Shown here in pieces: positions 8,393 to 16,866 of a stretch of DNA of 64,000 nucleotides. Position 1 is the stretch's first letter, and the number at the start of each line of letters is the position of its first letter. The notes under the pieces were generated by a model. It saw nothing but the letters and a program-made list of their open reading frames with translations. It was not told where the DNA came from and did not search any database. The position numbers and the translations under genes are program-made. This DNA is from Veillonella absiana (lineage in GTDB: Bacteria > Bacillota > Negativicutes > Veillonellales > Veillonellaceae). The stretch lies in NCBI RefSeq assembly GCF_032970905.1, contig NZ_JAWJZA010000004.1; one strand, written 5' to 3'.

Positions 8393-9577
8393 ATGAAGAA
8401 GCAAGTACTAAGTGTTATGATCGCCTCTTTAATGGCAACCACTGTTTTGGCTGCAGAACCAACAACTGTATTGGAAAAAACGAATGCCTTGGAAACAACG
8501 GTGTATGGTTCTGTACAAGAAGGGGCTATCGTTGACCGTGTAGACCAATTAGATACGACCGTATATGGTACTGAATTTGGTTCTACTACTGGTAACACTT
8601 TGAATAAAAAAGTTGATTCTTTATATGATTCCGTAGAAGGTACTACTACAAAGGTATCCCTATTAGAACAGTTAGATGCTTTAGAGTATAGCTATCAAAA
8701 TTCTGTTACATCAGGCTCCATGGTATCTCGTGTAGAACATTTGGAACGAAGTGTGAATGGCCGCATTGGCACCGGATCTTTGCAAAATCGGATTAAATCA
8801 TTGAATACTAAAATCAATGGTGGTAGTACAAAGGTAGTAAAACAAATTGGTACACTAGAGTCTACTCATGTATTTAAGGTTACTTTGAATGATGCGCTTA
8901 GCACAAAAACAAATAAAGAAGGCGACACTGTTGCTTTCACAGTAGCCGAAAACATTGTGGATGGTAACGTATTGTTAGTTCCATCTGGTACGACTGGTAC
9001 TGCAACTATTACAAAATTGAAGAAAGCTCGTTCTTTTGGCCGTAATGGTAATATTGATATGACTTTCGATAATTTGAAAGCCATTGATGGTACAGCGTTT
9101 ACCGCTATTCAAGGTGAAGAAGCAAAAGAAAAAACTAAGAGTGAATTAAAAGCAGCAGGTGCTTCTGTTGCTGGAGCTGTATTATTGGGACCTGTAGGAT
9201 TAGTAGGTGGTGCTTTTATCAAAGGTAAAAGCGTAGAATATCCAGCGGGGACTGAAATGTACATTCAACCACAAGATACAGTGACTATTCAAGGTCTTGT
9301 TATTGGTGGGGATGGTCAAGCGCATAGTGATGATGAGTTAGCGGATGCTGTTACTTCAACACCTATGAGTGTAACTAGCGATACTACAGCGGAATCTACT
9401 GTGGATACACCGGCAACGGATATGCCAGAAGTTGATGCTATTAATGGTGAAGCTATTACATCTGCTGATGAGACAGTAGCATCTGCTGATAGTGCTACAA
9501 CAACTGAAGTGGTAGCCGATGATTCTACAGAGGCTGAAAATGGATCACAACCAATCGTAGTAGTTAAGCGTACATAA
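8393..9577 (+). CDS. Exported repeat protein with a C-terminal beta-rich domain, function unknown
   Basis: 394 residues; GGAGG sits just before the ATG at 8393, so the in-frame GTG at 8381 is not the start. The signal peptide ends near TTVLAAEP. Residues 25-165 contain about six degenerate units of 20-25 residues built on L-x-x-x-V-Y/N-G-x-G-x-L-x-x-R-V-x-x-L (for example ALETTVYGSVQEGAIVDRVD, then LDTTVYGTEFGS). A compact domain follows (KVTLNDALSTKTNKEGD through VSYPAG-like strands, with a glycine-rich hydrophobic hairpin GASVAGAVLLGPVGLVGGAF). A low-complexity Thr/Asp/Ala tail closes the protein. The LptD-like gene starts 27 bases later, so the two are probably cotranscribed. Confidence 0.7.
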   Translation: MKKQVLSVMIASLMATTVLAAEPTTVLEKTNALETTVYGSVQEGAIVDRVDQLDTTVYGTEFGSTTGNTLNKKVDSLYDSVEGTTTKVSLLEQLDALEYSYQNSVTSGSMVSRVEHLERSVNGRIGTGSLQNRIKSLNTKINGGSTKVVKQIGTLESTHVFKVTLNDALSTKTNKEGDTVAFTVAENIVDGNVLLVPSGTTGTATITKLKKARSFGRNGNIDMTFDNLKAIDGTAFTAIQGEEAKEKTKSELKAAGASVAGAVLLGPVGLVGGAFIKGKSVEYPAGTEMYIQPQDTVTIQGLVIGGDGQAHSDDELADAVTSTPMSVTSDTTAESTVDTPATDMPEVDAINGEAITSADETVASADSATTTEVVADDSTEAENGSQPIVVVKRT

Positions 9578-9604
9578 TGGTAAGAGATGGGAGCTTGTAT
9601 TTAT

Positions 9605-11209
9605 ATGATAAGACATAAAGCACGTTGGGCCGTAGCAGCATGTATGATTTGTGCTATGCAACCATGGACGGTTTCTGCGGACATACCTGTAACAGCAGGA
9701 GATGCAACGGTATACCAAACGGATTTGGATCGTGCTCAAGAATCGTATCCTGGAGAGTTGACGGATAATTATGAGGCTCGATATAGCACTATTCGTGTTG
9801 TAAAACGAGGTAATAATGCGACAAGCGCTTCAAAAGATAAAAATGTCATAGCGGTACCTGCTGATCGTGTGCCAACACGTGTAGATGCAGATAAAATGAA
9901 ATATACATCTAGTACTGGTGATGTATATGCAGAGGGAAATGTTATTCTTCGCAAGGATAATCAAGAATTACAAGCTCCTCGTGTAGAAGGTAATACCAAT
10001 ACCACAGAATATAAAACATCAGGTGGTTCCTATCGTTATAAGGTAGATGGGGGCCGAACAAAAGATTTAACGGGTAAACAATTGACCTATAGAAGTAGTG
10101 ATAGCTATATGACTGCTGATTCGGCGGATGGATGGTCTGATCCATACTATATTACAGGTACAGATGTCGTATATGATGGTGAAGTAGGACATATTAAAAA
10201 AGGTTCGATGACAACAAAAAATGCAAAAGCTTTTGTACATACATCAGACTATCGTATTGAAGGTCAAGATATAGTTGTGTATCCTGGTGATAAAGCCGTT
10301 ATAAAACATGCATCTTTCTTTATTAAGAACTTTAGATTGTTTTCTTTGAAATCCTATACTGTATCTTTACGCCATGATAAAGAGGGGCAATTCAATATTT
10401 TCTCCTTATTGCCAAGACCTATGTACAATAGTGATGATGGATTTGGATTTAGAGGGAATACAGCGTATCCAGTGGGCCCAAAAGGTGAAATTGCTTTAGA
10501 TTACGAATGGTACTCCCAAGAAGGCTTTAAACCATCCTTAGGGTATCGTCATTCTGTACCTTGGGGCAATATGTCTTTGGGATATAAAAACGAAAAAGAT
10601 ACATATAATGATGAAACTGTATGGATTGAAAAAACTCTTGAATTCCGTGCTGATACACATGCTTATCATGTAGGCCATACTCCATTTACCGTTCGTGGTG
10701 GTGTGAATGCTGGTTATTGGAAGGAAGACGAAGTCCGTGATGTTCGTGGTATGCATTATCAATATTATGGCGAGTTATCTCATGATGCAATTCGACCATG
10801 GAAAAATGCAACATTAAGGTTCTTTATGGGGTACGAACGAGATTACTATAAATATAATGATACGGTTCGTAGTATGCCATATTGGGGCGTTACATTTAGA
10901 AACAAGATTACCAATCGCTTAACTACTTTTGCAAGTTATAATCAGCGTAATATTGATCGCAATAATTCTCCTTACTTCTTTGATACCATTGAAACACCAA
11001 AAGAATTTAGATATGGATTGAGTTATAAAGTATCACGCATTGATGATTTTACCGTGTCTGTGAAAGTTAATGTAGAGACTGGTGAATCTGAAGATATTAA
11101 CTATACATGGCATCGTGATTTGCATTCCTTTGACTCATTCTTAACATATAAGTCAAAATCTAGTGGTAGTAAATGGGAATTTAAAATTATAGCACGTGAC
11201 TTTAGTTAA
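9605..11209 (+). CDS. OstA/LptD-like outer-membrane protein
   Basis: 534 residues from the ATG at 9605, with GGGAG upstream; an ATG at 9587 would add six residues. A signal-like segment (AVAACMICAMQPWTVSA) is followed by an OstA-type region, around residues 80-230, with the recognisable motif ADKMKYTSSTGDVYAEGNV. The rest alternates polar and aromatic residues (DYEWYSQEGFKPSLGYRH, MGYERDYYKYN) as in a beta-barrel. Family role: LPS assembly at the outer membrane. It is shorter than typical full LptD (700 or more residues), so it may be a compact LptD or a paralogue. It ends the exported-protein row. Confidence 0.75.
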   Translation: MIRHKARWAVAACMICAMQPWTVSADIPVTAGDATVYQTDLDRAQESYPGELTDNYEARYSTIRVVKRGNNATSASKDKNVIAVPADRVPTRVDADKMKYTSSTGDVYAEGNVILRKDNQELQAPRVEGNTNTTEYKTSGGSYRYKVDGGRTKDLTGKQLTYRSSDSYMTADSADGWSDPYYITGTDVVYDGEVGHIKKGSMTTKNAKAFVHTSDYRIEGQDIVVYPGDKAVIKHASFFIKNFRLFSLKSYTVSLRHDKEGQFNIFSLLPRPMYNSDDGFGFRGNTAYPVGPKGEIALDYEWYSQEGFKPSLGYRHSVPWGNMSLGYKNEKDTYNDETVWIEKTLEFRADTHAYHVGHTPFTVRGGVNAGYWKEDEVRDVRGMHYQYYGELSHDAIRPWKNATLRFFMGYERDYYKYNDTVRSMPYWGVTFRNKITNRLTTFASYNQRNIDRNNSPYFFDTIETPKEFRYGLSYKVSRIDDFTVSVKVNVETGESEDINYTWHRDLHSFDSFLTYKSKSSGSKWEFKIIARDFS

Positions 11210-11247
11210 TATACTAGTTAGCCGTTAACAATATTATAATTTGCTTC

Positions 11248-11277
11248 AAAAAGGTGGCCTACGGGTCATCTTTTTTT
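11248..11277 (+). terminator. Intrinsic terminator after the LptD-like gene
   Basis: An AAAAAGGTGGCC arm pairs through two G-T pairs with GGGTCATCTTTTT around a short loop, ending in a run of T. Confidence 0.75.
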
Positions 11278-11398
11278 GCTACAGGTATATGCGGCTAAGT
11301 GATATATGATGCTATTCTATAATGGATAATAATATAACAGTATATAATATAACAACTTAGGGTTTATAAACTCTTTGATAATTATATTGTCAACTATA

Positions 11399-11432
11399 TT
11401 GTTAACTTAATAAAACTTATGACTGTTGACTA
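11399..11432 (+). promoter_or_regulatory. Candidate BirA operator (biotin repressor site)
   Basis: A left half TTGTTAACT and right half TGTTGACTA are separated by 16 bases, close to the BirA pattern TTGTTAACC-N14-16-GGTTAACAA known in Firmicutes. The right half covers the -35 of a near-consensus promoter whose operon contains bioY, so bound BirA would block transcription when biotin is plentiful. The right half deviates from the ideal at the outer bases. Confidence 0.65.
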
Positions 11433-11454
11433 ATGTGCGTATATTGATTATAAT
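11426..11454 (+). promoter_or_regulatory. Sigma-A promoter of the bioY operon
   Basis: TTGACT, 17 bases, TATAAT: one mismatch to the ideal. It lies 32 bases before the first start codon and its -35 overlaps the candidate BirA right half-site. Confidence 0.85.
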
Positions 11455-11485
11455 CAAAGTGTTATAAATATACAACGAGGTGACA

Positions 11486-12043
11486 ATGCGTACATTATTT
11501 AGAATGTTGACGAGTGATGCTATTGTATTTCCATCAGAAGCGATGATAACTACATTAGAATATGTCAACGAGGTTAGTGAATATCCTTTCGTGGAAATCT
11601 GTGGATCTTCAACACGGCGAATAAAATGTAAAATCCAAGATAGATCTGGAACATTAGTAGTTTCTATGATTACCTTACCAAAGATAAACAACAATAGTAG
11701 TGAGGAGCTCAATCATATCTGTGAAACTCCAAACCATCAGAATTCTAGTCATGATGTTATGACATTTACAGTAGAATCAATTCTAGCATTCGTAGATGAT
11801 GTGAAGGATACTAATTCGATTCATCGCAAAGCACCGTATATTGTCCCCGGTTGTTTATTACTAGAGAAAATATGGCAATATGTTAATCAACTTACATTGG
11901 TACAATCGATTAACATTAGATTTTTGAGTCCCGTCCGAGCTAATGAAGTGGTTACATTAGAACATGATGAACAGCATGTTATTGGCAAGGTAGAGGATAC
12001 AATAGTTTTTAAGGTAATATATAAGGAAGAGTCTCATGAATAA
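11486..12043 (+). CDS. Hotdog-like protein of unknown activity, first gene of the bioY operon
   Basis: About 185 residues from the ATG at 11486, which has GAGGTG ahead; a GTG at 11480 overlaps that site. The second half (HRKAPYIVPGCLLLEKIW, then INIRFLSPVRANEVV) resembles hotdog-fold acyl-thioester dehydratases and thioesterases of the FabZ/MaoC type. The first half (about 100 residues) is not recognised. Its stop overlaps the bioY start by 8 bases. Given the thiolase and acyl-CoA ligase downstream, a role on an acyl-CoA or acyl-ACP substrate is plausible but inferred. Call confidence is modest because the similarity is by pattern only. Confidence 0.5.
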   Translation: MRTLFRMLTSDAIVFPSEAMITTLEYVNEVSEYPFVEICGSSTRRIKCKIQDRSGTLVVSMITLPKINNNSSEELNHICETPNHQNSSHDVMTFTVESILAFVDDVKDTNSIHRKAPYIVPGCLLLEKIWQYVNQLTLVQSINIRFLSPVRANEVVTLEHDEQHVIGKVEDTIVFKVIYKEESHE

Positions 12044-12551
12044 TACACAACGTTTAACAAAAATGGCTTTATTAACTGCTTTATTATGTATTTCTGCATA
12101 CATTTCATTTCCATTACCTTTTACACCGGCTATGGTTACAGCCTTGACATTGGTGGCAACCTTAATAGGGTTGATGCTATCACCTAAGGATACATTTATC
12201 GTTCTCATCGTTTATGTATTGCTTGGTGCTGTTGGTCTACCAGTATATGTCGGAGGTACGGCGGGTCTTGGTAAATTATTAGGACCTACAGGTGGTTTTA
12301 TTTTTAGTTGGCCTATCGCGTATACAGTGTTGAGTATATTCAAAGGTAGTGAACGTAGTTTCTGGCAATATGCATGGAGATCTATTGTCATTACTATTCC
12401 TATCGTATATGCCTTCGGTATTGCTGGATTTATGTTGGTAGGTAATTTTACATTTGAAAAAGCCGTATGGGGGGCAGCCATCCCATTCATCCCTGGTGAT
12501 GTAATTAAATGTATTGTAGCTGCTTGGCTAGCCTCTAAGGTTAAAATCTAA
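12036..12551 (+). CDS. bioY: Biotin transporter BioY (ECF S component)
   Basis: 171 residues, six hydrophobic segments, and the BioY signatures LLGAVGLPVY and GPTGGFIFSWPIAY. The start ATG at 12036 overlaps the upstream gene's stop. BioY imports biotin alone or with the EcfA/T module. A BirA-like operator in front of the operon supports the assignment. The next gene starts 81 bases on with its own ribosome site. Confidence 0.93.
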   Translation: MNNTQRLTKMALLTALLCISAYISFPLPFTPAMVTALTLVATLIGLMLSPKDTFIVLIVYVLLGAVGLPVYVGGTAGLGKLLGPTGGFIFSWPIAYTVLSIFKGSERSFWQYAWRSIVITIPIVYAFGIAGFMLVGNFTFEKAVWGAAIPFIPGDVIKCIVAAWLASKVKI

Positions 12552-12632
12552 ATTTTTATTACGCAAGTTACTAGATTACGGTTTTACAGGTATGAATATT
12601 ATATTCTAAATTTGATAATACGAGGTGTGCCT

Positions 12633-13790
12633 ATGACGCAGACTAAGATTCAAGAAAACAATAGAATACAAGATGTATATATCATGGGCGGCCTTCGGAC
12701 GCCCATTGGTGTTATTGGTGGACAATATAAATCAGTTCAGCCAGAATTATTGGGGGCAAAGGTGCTTGATGCACTGCTAGATACCTATGAGCTAGAATAT
12801 GTGGATAGTGTGTTTTGTGGTAATGCAGTAGGTACTGGTGGCAATATCGCGAGATTAATGACATTATCGAGCAATTTACCCATATCCGTCCCTGCTGTAA
12901 CAGTAGATATGCAATGTGCCTCTGGAGCCATGACTATAGAAATGGCCTATGCACATATCCGTAGTGGTCTGATGAATACGGTTATTGCTGGTGGCATTGA
13001 GAGTTCCTCATTGCAGCCTACACGTACCTATGCAGAGGGCGATGCAAGAACGGGTGAGTACCTAGTAGCTCAATTTTCACCAAATGAAAATGATCCATTA
13101 GCTATGCTGCGAGGCGCAGAACGAACTATTGATAAATATGGTGTGTCCCAAGACACCTTAAATAAACATGTCTTGCGTAGCCATGCTTTGGCGGTGCAGG
13201 CAATGACGAATCCACATTTGAAAGAAAAAATTTTGCCCTTACGTTTTGATGATATTGATTGCACAGATGAAAGTATCCGCCCACGGATGTCAGAAAAATT
13301 ATTACATAGAATGAAACCTTTGCTAGGACCAGGTACTGTGACTACTGCAGGAAATGCTTGTCTTACACATGATGGGGCTGCCTTTGTGGTAGTGTCCTCT
13401 AAACCAAGTGCCTGTAAAATTATAGGCTCTACTGCATGGGCCGGAGAACCTCAATATAGTCCAGAGGGGGCTTGGCAGAGTACAGAAGCATTGCTATCTA
13501 AATACAATTTAACTATGGATGACATTGATGTAGTGGAATGGAATGAGGCTTTTGCTGTCATTGACGTATTGTTTGAGCGTGCCTATCCAGAGGCATTAGA
13601 TCGATATAATCGATTAGGCGGTGCATTGGCCTATGGACATCCTTACGGTTGCTCTGGGGCGATGTTAGTATTACATGCTATGGCTGCCTTGGGGACTGTG
13701 CAAGGCCGTTATGCCATTTGTGCTATTGCTGGCGCTGGTGGTACGGGTACGGCATTATTATTGGAGTATAATCATGAGTATCATCGTTAA
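12633..13790 (+). CDS. Thiolase-family protein (YhfS-like)
   Basis: 385 residues, thiolase fold. The nucleophile motif is VDMQCASGAM (Cys 95), and NEAFAV and GHPYGCSGA (His 336) are present. At the usual second catalytic cysteine (C in CIGGGQG) this protein appears to read AGAGGTG, so Ala 366 stands there; the nearest Cys is three residues earlier. The ATG at 12633 follows CGAGGTG. Thiolases cleave or form 3-ketoacyl-CoA. The trio bioY, thiolase and acyl-CoA ligase matches the BirA-regulated yhfU-T-S genes I recall from Bacillus subtilis. The substrate is unknown, and the altered motif makes ordinary thiolytic cleavage uncertain. Confidence 0.85.
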   Translation: MTQTKIQENNRIQDVYIMGGLRTPIGVIGGQYKSVQPELLGAKVLDALLDTYELEYVDSVFCGNAVGTGGNIARLMTLSSNLPISVPAVTVDMQCASGAMTIEMAYAHIRSGLMNTVIAGGIESSSLQPTRTYAEGDARTGEYLVAQFSPNENDPLAMLRGAERTIDKYGVSQDTLNKHVLRSHALAVQAMTNPHLKEKILPLRFDDIDCTDESIRPRMSEKLLHRMKPLLGPGTVTTAGNACLTHDGAAFVVVSSKPSACKIIGSTAWAGEPQYSPEGAWQSTEALLSKYNLTMDDIDVVEWNEAFAVIDVLFERAYPEALDRYNRLGGALAYGHPYGCSGAMLVLHAMAALGTVQGRYAICAIAGAGGTGTALLLEYNHEYHR

Positions 13791-15129
13791 TCGATTACAA
13801 TATTGGGCTAAAGTACAGCCTAATCATATAGCCATCGTTATGGATGACACTGAATATACATATGCCATGTTATGGCATATGGTGAAAGCTAGTGTTACTG
13901 ATGGTTATATATTGAAATCTAATGCCGTTGCTAGTGACGCTTCTATGACTGTTATAGATTCCAATACAGACATTTCGGTGAAACCTCATTTAGAAATGGA
14001 AAATGGCGTTCATCTCATCGAATCAGAATATCTATTGGAACAATGTGTAGCCTGGTTATCGGATTTAGCGCAAGGTATATATCCTCTGGTGTGCCATAAG
14101 AATTTAAGCCAAGAACGACGTGAAGCCATTATTGATACGTGCACCCGAAGTGATTATATAATTCCTGAAAAGGCTAATTTTGGTGTGTTAACATCGGGGA
14201 CGACGGGAACACCAAAAATACTGTGGCGTTCTGAGCAGAGTTGGGCCGATTTCTTTGATGAACAAAACAAGGTTTTTCACATTGATAAAGACACGAGCAT
14301 GTTTGTACATGGCAGTTTTAGTTTTACTGGCAATATGAATATGATTATTGGTGTATTGTGGGCGGGTGGAACGATTGTTAGCACGGATTCCATTATGGAC
14401 CGAAAATGGATTCAGTTAATGCGCAATCGAGCTGTATCTCATGTGTACATGTTGCCTACGAAATTGCGCATGATTTTACGTCATTATAAGGAGACTCTTG
14501 ACTCCGTACAATATATTATTGCGGGATCCCAAACACTAGACCAAGAATTGTTAGAAAATTTAAAAATTGCTTTTCCACAAATGCAGTTTATCGTCTATTA
14601 TGGCGCATCTGAGTTAAATTATATTACTTGGTGTACCGATGAGGAGTGGCTCAAGCATCCCGGTACGGTGGGAAAACCATTTGATGGTGTTCAGATAGTA
14701 GAGCGTGATGGACTTATCTATGTGGATACGCCTTATGGCATAGAAGGCATAGAGCGACCATTTACCGTTCATGACCGTGGATATATTACGGATGAAGGTT
14801 TCTTGATGTTCCAAGGACGACAAGGGGAAGTTATCAATCGCGGAGGCTATAAACTCTATATCAATGAAATCGAGCAAGCTATCCAAGAACTTAACTCTGT
14901 TGATCAGGTTGTTGTCATAGGGATTCCTGATTTATTGCGGGGCGAAGAAATGGTATGTTATGTAGTACCGAAACCTACGGCTCCGGAAGAAGTGGTGAAA
15001 CAGGATATTCACGGACGATTGATTCCGGCGGAACGGCCAAAGGAAATTATTTACGTTTCTGAAATTCCTTTGACAGATTGTGCAAAAGTTAATAAAAATC
15101 TTCTCAAAGAATGGTATAATAAAAAGTAA
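13774..15129 (+). CDS. AMP-forming acyl-CoA ligase family protein (YhfT-like)
   Basis: 451 residues. Adenylation motifs are clear: LTSGTTGTPK (phosphate loop), YYGASE, and GRQGEVINRGGYKLYINEIE leading into the C-terminal domain with the conserved lysine region KVNKNLL. The ATG lies 17 bases inside the thiolase gene, indicating coupling. Longer upstream frames overlap the thiolase and are not used. It probably activates a carboxylic acid as acyl-AMP and transfers it to CoA; the substrate (for example a pimelate-like or fatty acid related to biotin supply) is inferred only from the neighbours. It is shorter at the N-terminus than standard acyl-CoA synthetases. Confidence 0.85.
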   Translation: MSIIVNRLQYWAKVQPNHIAIVMDDTEYTYAMLWHMVKASVTDGYILKSNAVASDASMTVIDSNTDISVKPHLEMENGVHLIESEYLLEQCVAWLSDLAQGIYPLVCHKNLSQERREAIIDTCTRSDYIIPEKANFGVLTSGTTGTPKILWRSEQSWADFFDEQNKVFHIDKDTSMFVHGSFSFTGNMNMIIGVLWAGGTIVSTDSIMDRKWIQLMRNRAVSHVYMLPTKLRMILRHYKETLDSVQYIIAGSQTLDQELLENLKIAFPQMQFIVYYGASELNYITWCTDEEWLKHPGTVGKPFDGVQIVERDGLIYVDTPYGIEGIERPFTVHDRGYITDEGFLMFQGRQGEVINRGGYKLYINEIEQAIQELNSVDQVVVIGIPDLLRGEEMVCYVVPKPTAPEEVVKQDIHGRLIPAERPKEIIYVSEIPLTDCAKVNKNLLKEWYNKK

Positions 15130-15134
15130 TACCG

Positions 15135-15166
15135 AAGCACTGACTCGTGGTAGGTCAGTGCTTTTT
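15135..15166 (+). terminator. Intrinsic terminator of the bioY operon
   Basis: A perfect 10-bp stem AAGCACTGAC/GTCAGTGCTT with a 9-base loop and following T residues, 5 bases after the ligase stop. Confidence 0.9.
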
Positions 15167-15208
15167 ACTTGCAAGATATACTATTCATTTACTTTCATAG
15201 GTGAGACT

Positions 15209-16207
15209 ATGCAAATTAATAAAGCAATTTTAGAAATATTTGATTTTACATCCTCCTTGGCGGTGTATTCAGAGCATGAACTCAAGGTAGGTGACGAATC
15301 TATACAGGAATATATTGGGGCTCATGTAACAAAAGCCATGAAAGATTCAGGTTTACGATTAGGTACATTACATGAATATAGCCCGATGGGTAAGGAGATT
15401 GTAGCCTATCGTCAAGGGGATAAATCCTTTGTGGAACTTTCAAAAGAGCTATCGGAACGAACATTTGATTATATGAAGCAAGCCACTGATGCAGTTGTCA
15501 TCGATGGCATTATTTGTGAAGCCGTAACAGATGTGAATTATTTATGCATTTTGTTATGCCAGGCTCATGATGCATATACACATCAATTGTTCAGTGAAGA
15601 AGATGGTACGTTAGCCACAGAATTAGTGCCACATAAGGCTGTATTGCCAAATCCATCTCAAAAATTACGCTCCTTTGTAGCCATTCGTTTGGATGATTTG
15701 TCGGTGCGTTTATTTGAGCCTAAAGGGGAATATGATGGAGAAGTGGCCTACATATTAGCAGATAAGGTATTACAAGTGGGCACAGACCAATCCTCACGAG
15801 ATACGGTGCGCAAAGTAAAAACAATCGTGGATAAAGTATCTGAAGCCTATGAGTCGGATGGTGTGAAAGCTATGGCCATGGTGAAACAGCTGATTTCTAA
15901 AAATGCAGAAGTATCTGATACGGTAGATCCTGTGCGCATTGTAGAACAAGTATTCTCCACAAATCCTGTACAACAAGAGGCGGCTAAAAAAGAATTGGCT
16001 GAACAAGATATGATGCGGCCACTGCCAGTAAATCGTGAATTTGCAACGAAGGTGGGACAACAACATAAAATTAAAACCGATACGGGCATTGAAATTAGTT
16101 TCCCTGTGGAATATATGAAAAATAGAGAGTTTATTGAAATACTCACTAATGATGATGGTACATTGCGGATTGAAGTGAAGAACATCAATAAGATTATGAA
16201 TAAATAA
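15209..16207 (+). CDS. Nucleoid-associated protein (NdpA/YejK family)
   Basis: 332 residues starting MQINKAILEIFDF. The length and the pattern of a 37-kDa nucleoid-associated protein fit (GLRLGTLHEY in the N-terminal half, IEISFPVEYMKN near the C-terminus). The family binds DNA non-specifically in the nucleoid; its exact role is unclear. The ATG at 15209 is preceded by a weak GGTGAG. A longer upstream frame runs through the bioY-operon terminator and was rejected. The gene stands alone, 68 bases before the YbaK gene, and may be cotranscribed with it. Confidence 0.8.
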   Translation: MQINKAILEIFDFTSSLAVYSEHELKVGDESIQEYIGAHVTKAMKDSGLRLGTLHEYSPMGKEIVAYRQGDKSFVELSKELSERTFDYMKQATDAVVIDGIICEAVTDVNYLCILLCQAHDAYTHQLFSEEDGTLATELVPHKAVLPNPSQKLRSFVAIRLDDLSVRLFEPKGEYDGEVAYILADKVLQVGTDQSSRDTVRKVKTIVDKVSEAYESDGVKAMAMVKQLISKNAEVSDTVDPVRIVEQVFSTNPVQQEAAKKELAEQDMMRPLPVNREFATKVGQQHKIKTDTGIEISFPVEYMKNREFIEILTNDDGTLRIEVKNINKIMNK

Positions 16208-16274
16208 AGGCATTAAATCTGTAGGTATGTACCTATGAGAAGTATTGCTGATGATAGAGTTAGTAGGTGTAGAC

Positions 16275-16766
16275 ATGGCAAAGGAAAAACATAAGAAAAC
16301 GAATGCCTTGCGTATTTTGGATACAAATAAAATTCATTATGAAATCCATGAGTATGAATGGTCAGAGGAAGGCCATGCGGGGATTCATGTAGCTGAAGAA
16401 TTAGGCCTAGATAGTGCGCAGGTTTTTAAAACATTGGTAGGTAAAGGGGATAAAACGGGACATGTAGTATTCTGTATCCCTGTAGAGGCCGAATTAGATA
16501 TGAAACAGGCTGCACGGGTGAGCCATAATAAATCAGTAGAACTTATTGCTGTAAAGGATTTACTGGGTCTTACTGGCTATTTACGGAGAGGTTGTTCCCC
16601 AGTAGGTATGAAAAAGGTGTTTCCTACTTATTTTGATGAGACAATGACAAATCATGAGCAAGTATTTGTGAGTGCTGGCCTACGAGGCATGCAAATGAAG
16701 GTGGACCCAAAGGCATTAGCCTCTGTGGTACAGGCTGAGTTTGATCACTTAACCATGGACCATTAA
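16275..16766 (+). CDS. ybaK: Cys-tRNA(Pro) deacylase, YbaK/EbsC family
   Basis: 163 residues. It begins MAKEKHKKTNALRILD and contains the YbaK motifs HVAEELGLDSAQVFKTLVG and GYLRRGCSPVGMKK. The family hydrolyses Cys wrongly attached to tRNA-Pro. The ATG at 16275 follows TAGGTG; the in-frame start at 16245 is less well placed. The protein is full length for the family. Confidence 0.92.
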   Translation: MAKEKHKKTNALRILDTNKIHYEIHEYEWSEEGHAGIHVAEELGLDSAQVFKTLVGKGDKTGHVVFCIPVEAELDMKQAARVSHNKSVELIAVKDLLGLTGYLRRGCSPVGMKKVFPTYFDETMTNHEQVFVSAGLRGMQMKVDPKALASVVQAEFDHLTMDH

Positions 16767-16866
16767 TGAATTAATAGTTGTATATTGGGGAGTTATGAAT
16801 ATATGCAGCTAGTCAATATGAATAGGCAACATTACAAAATAACTATTAATGATTATGAGGATATAA

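Noticed and set aside
15794..16276. 160-codon minus-strand frame
   Set aside because: Lies antisense to the nucleoid-associated gene; Phe/His/Ile-rich product typical of a shadow.
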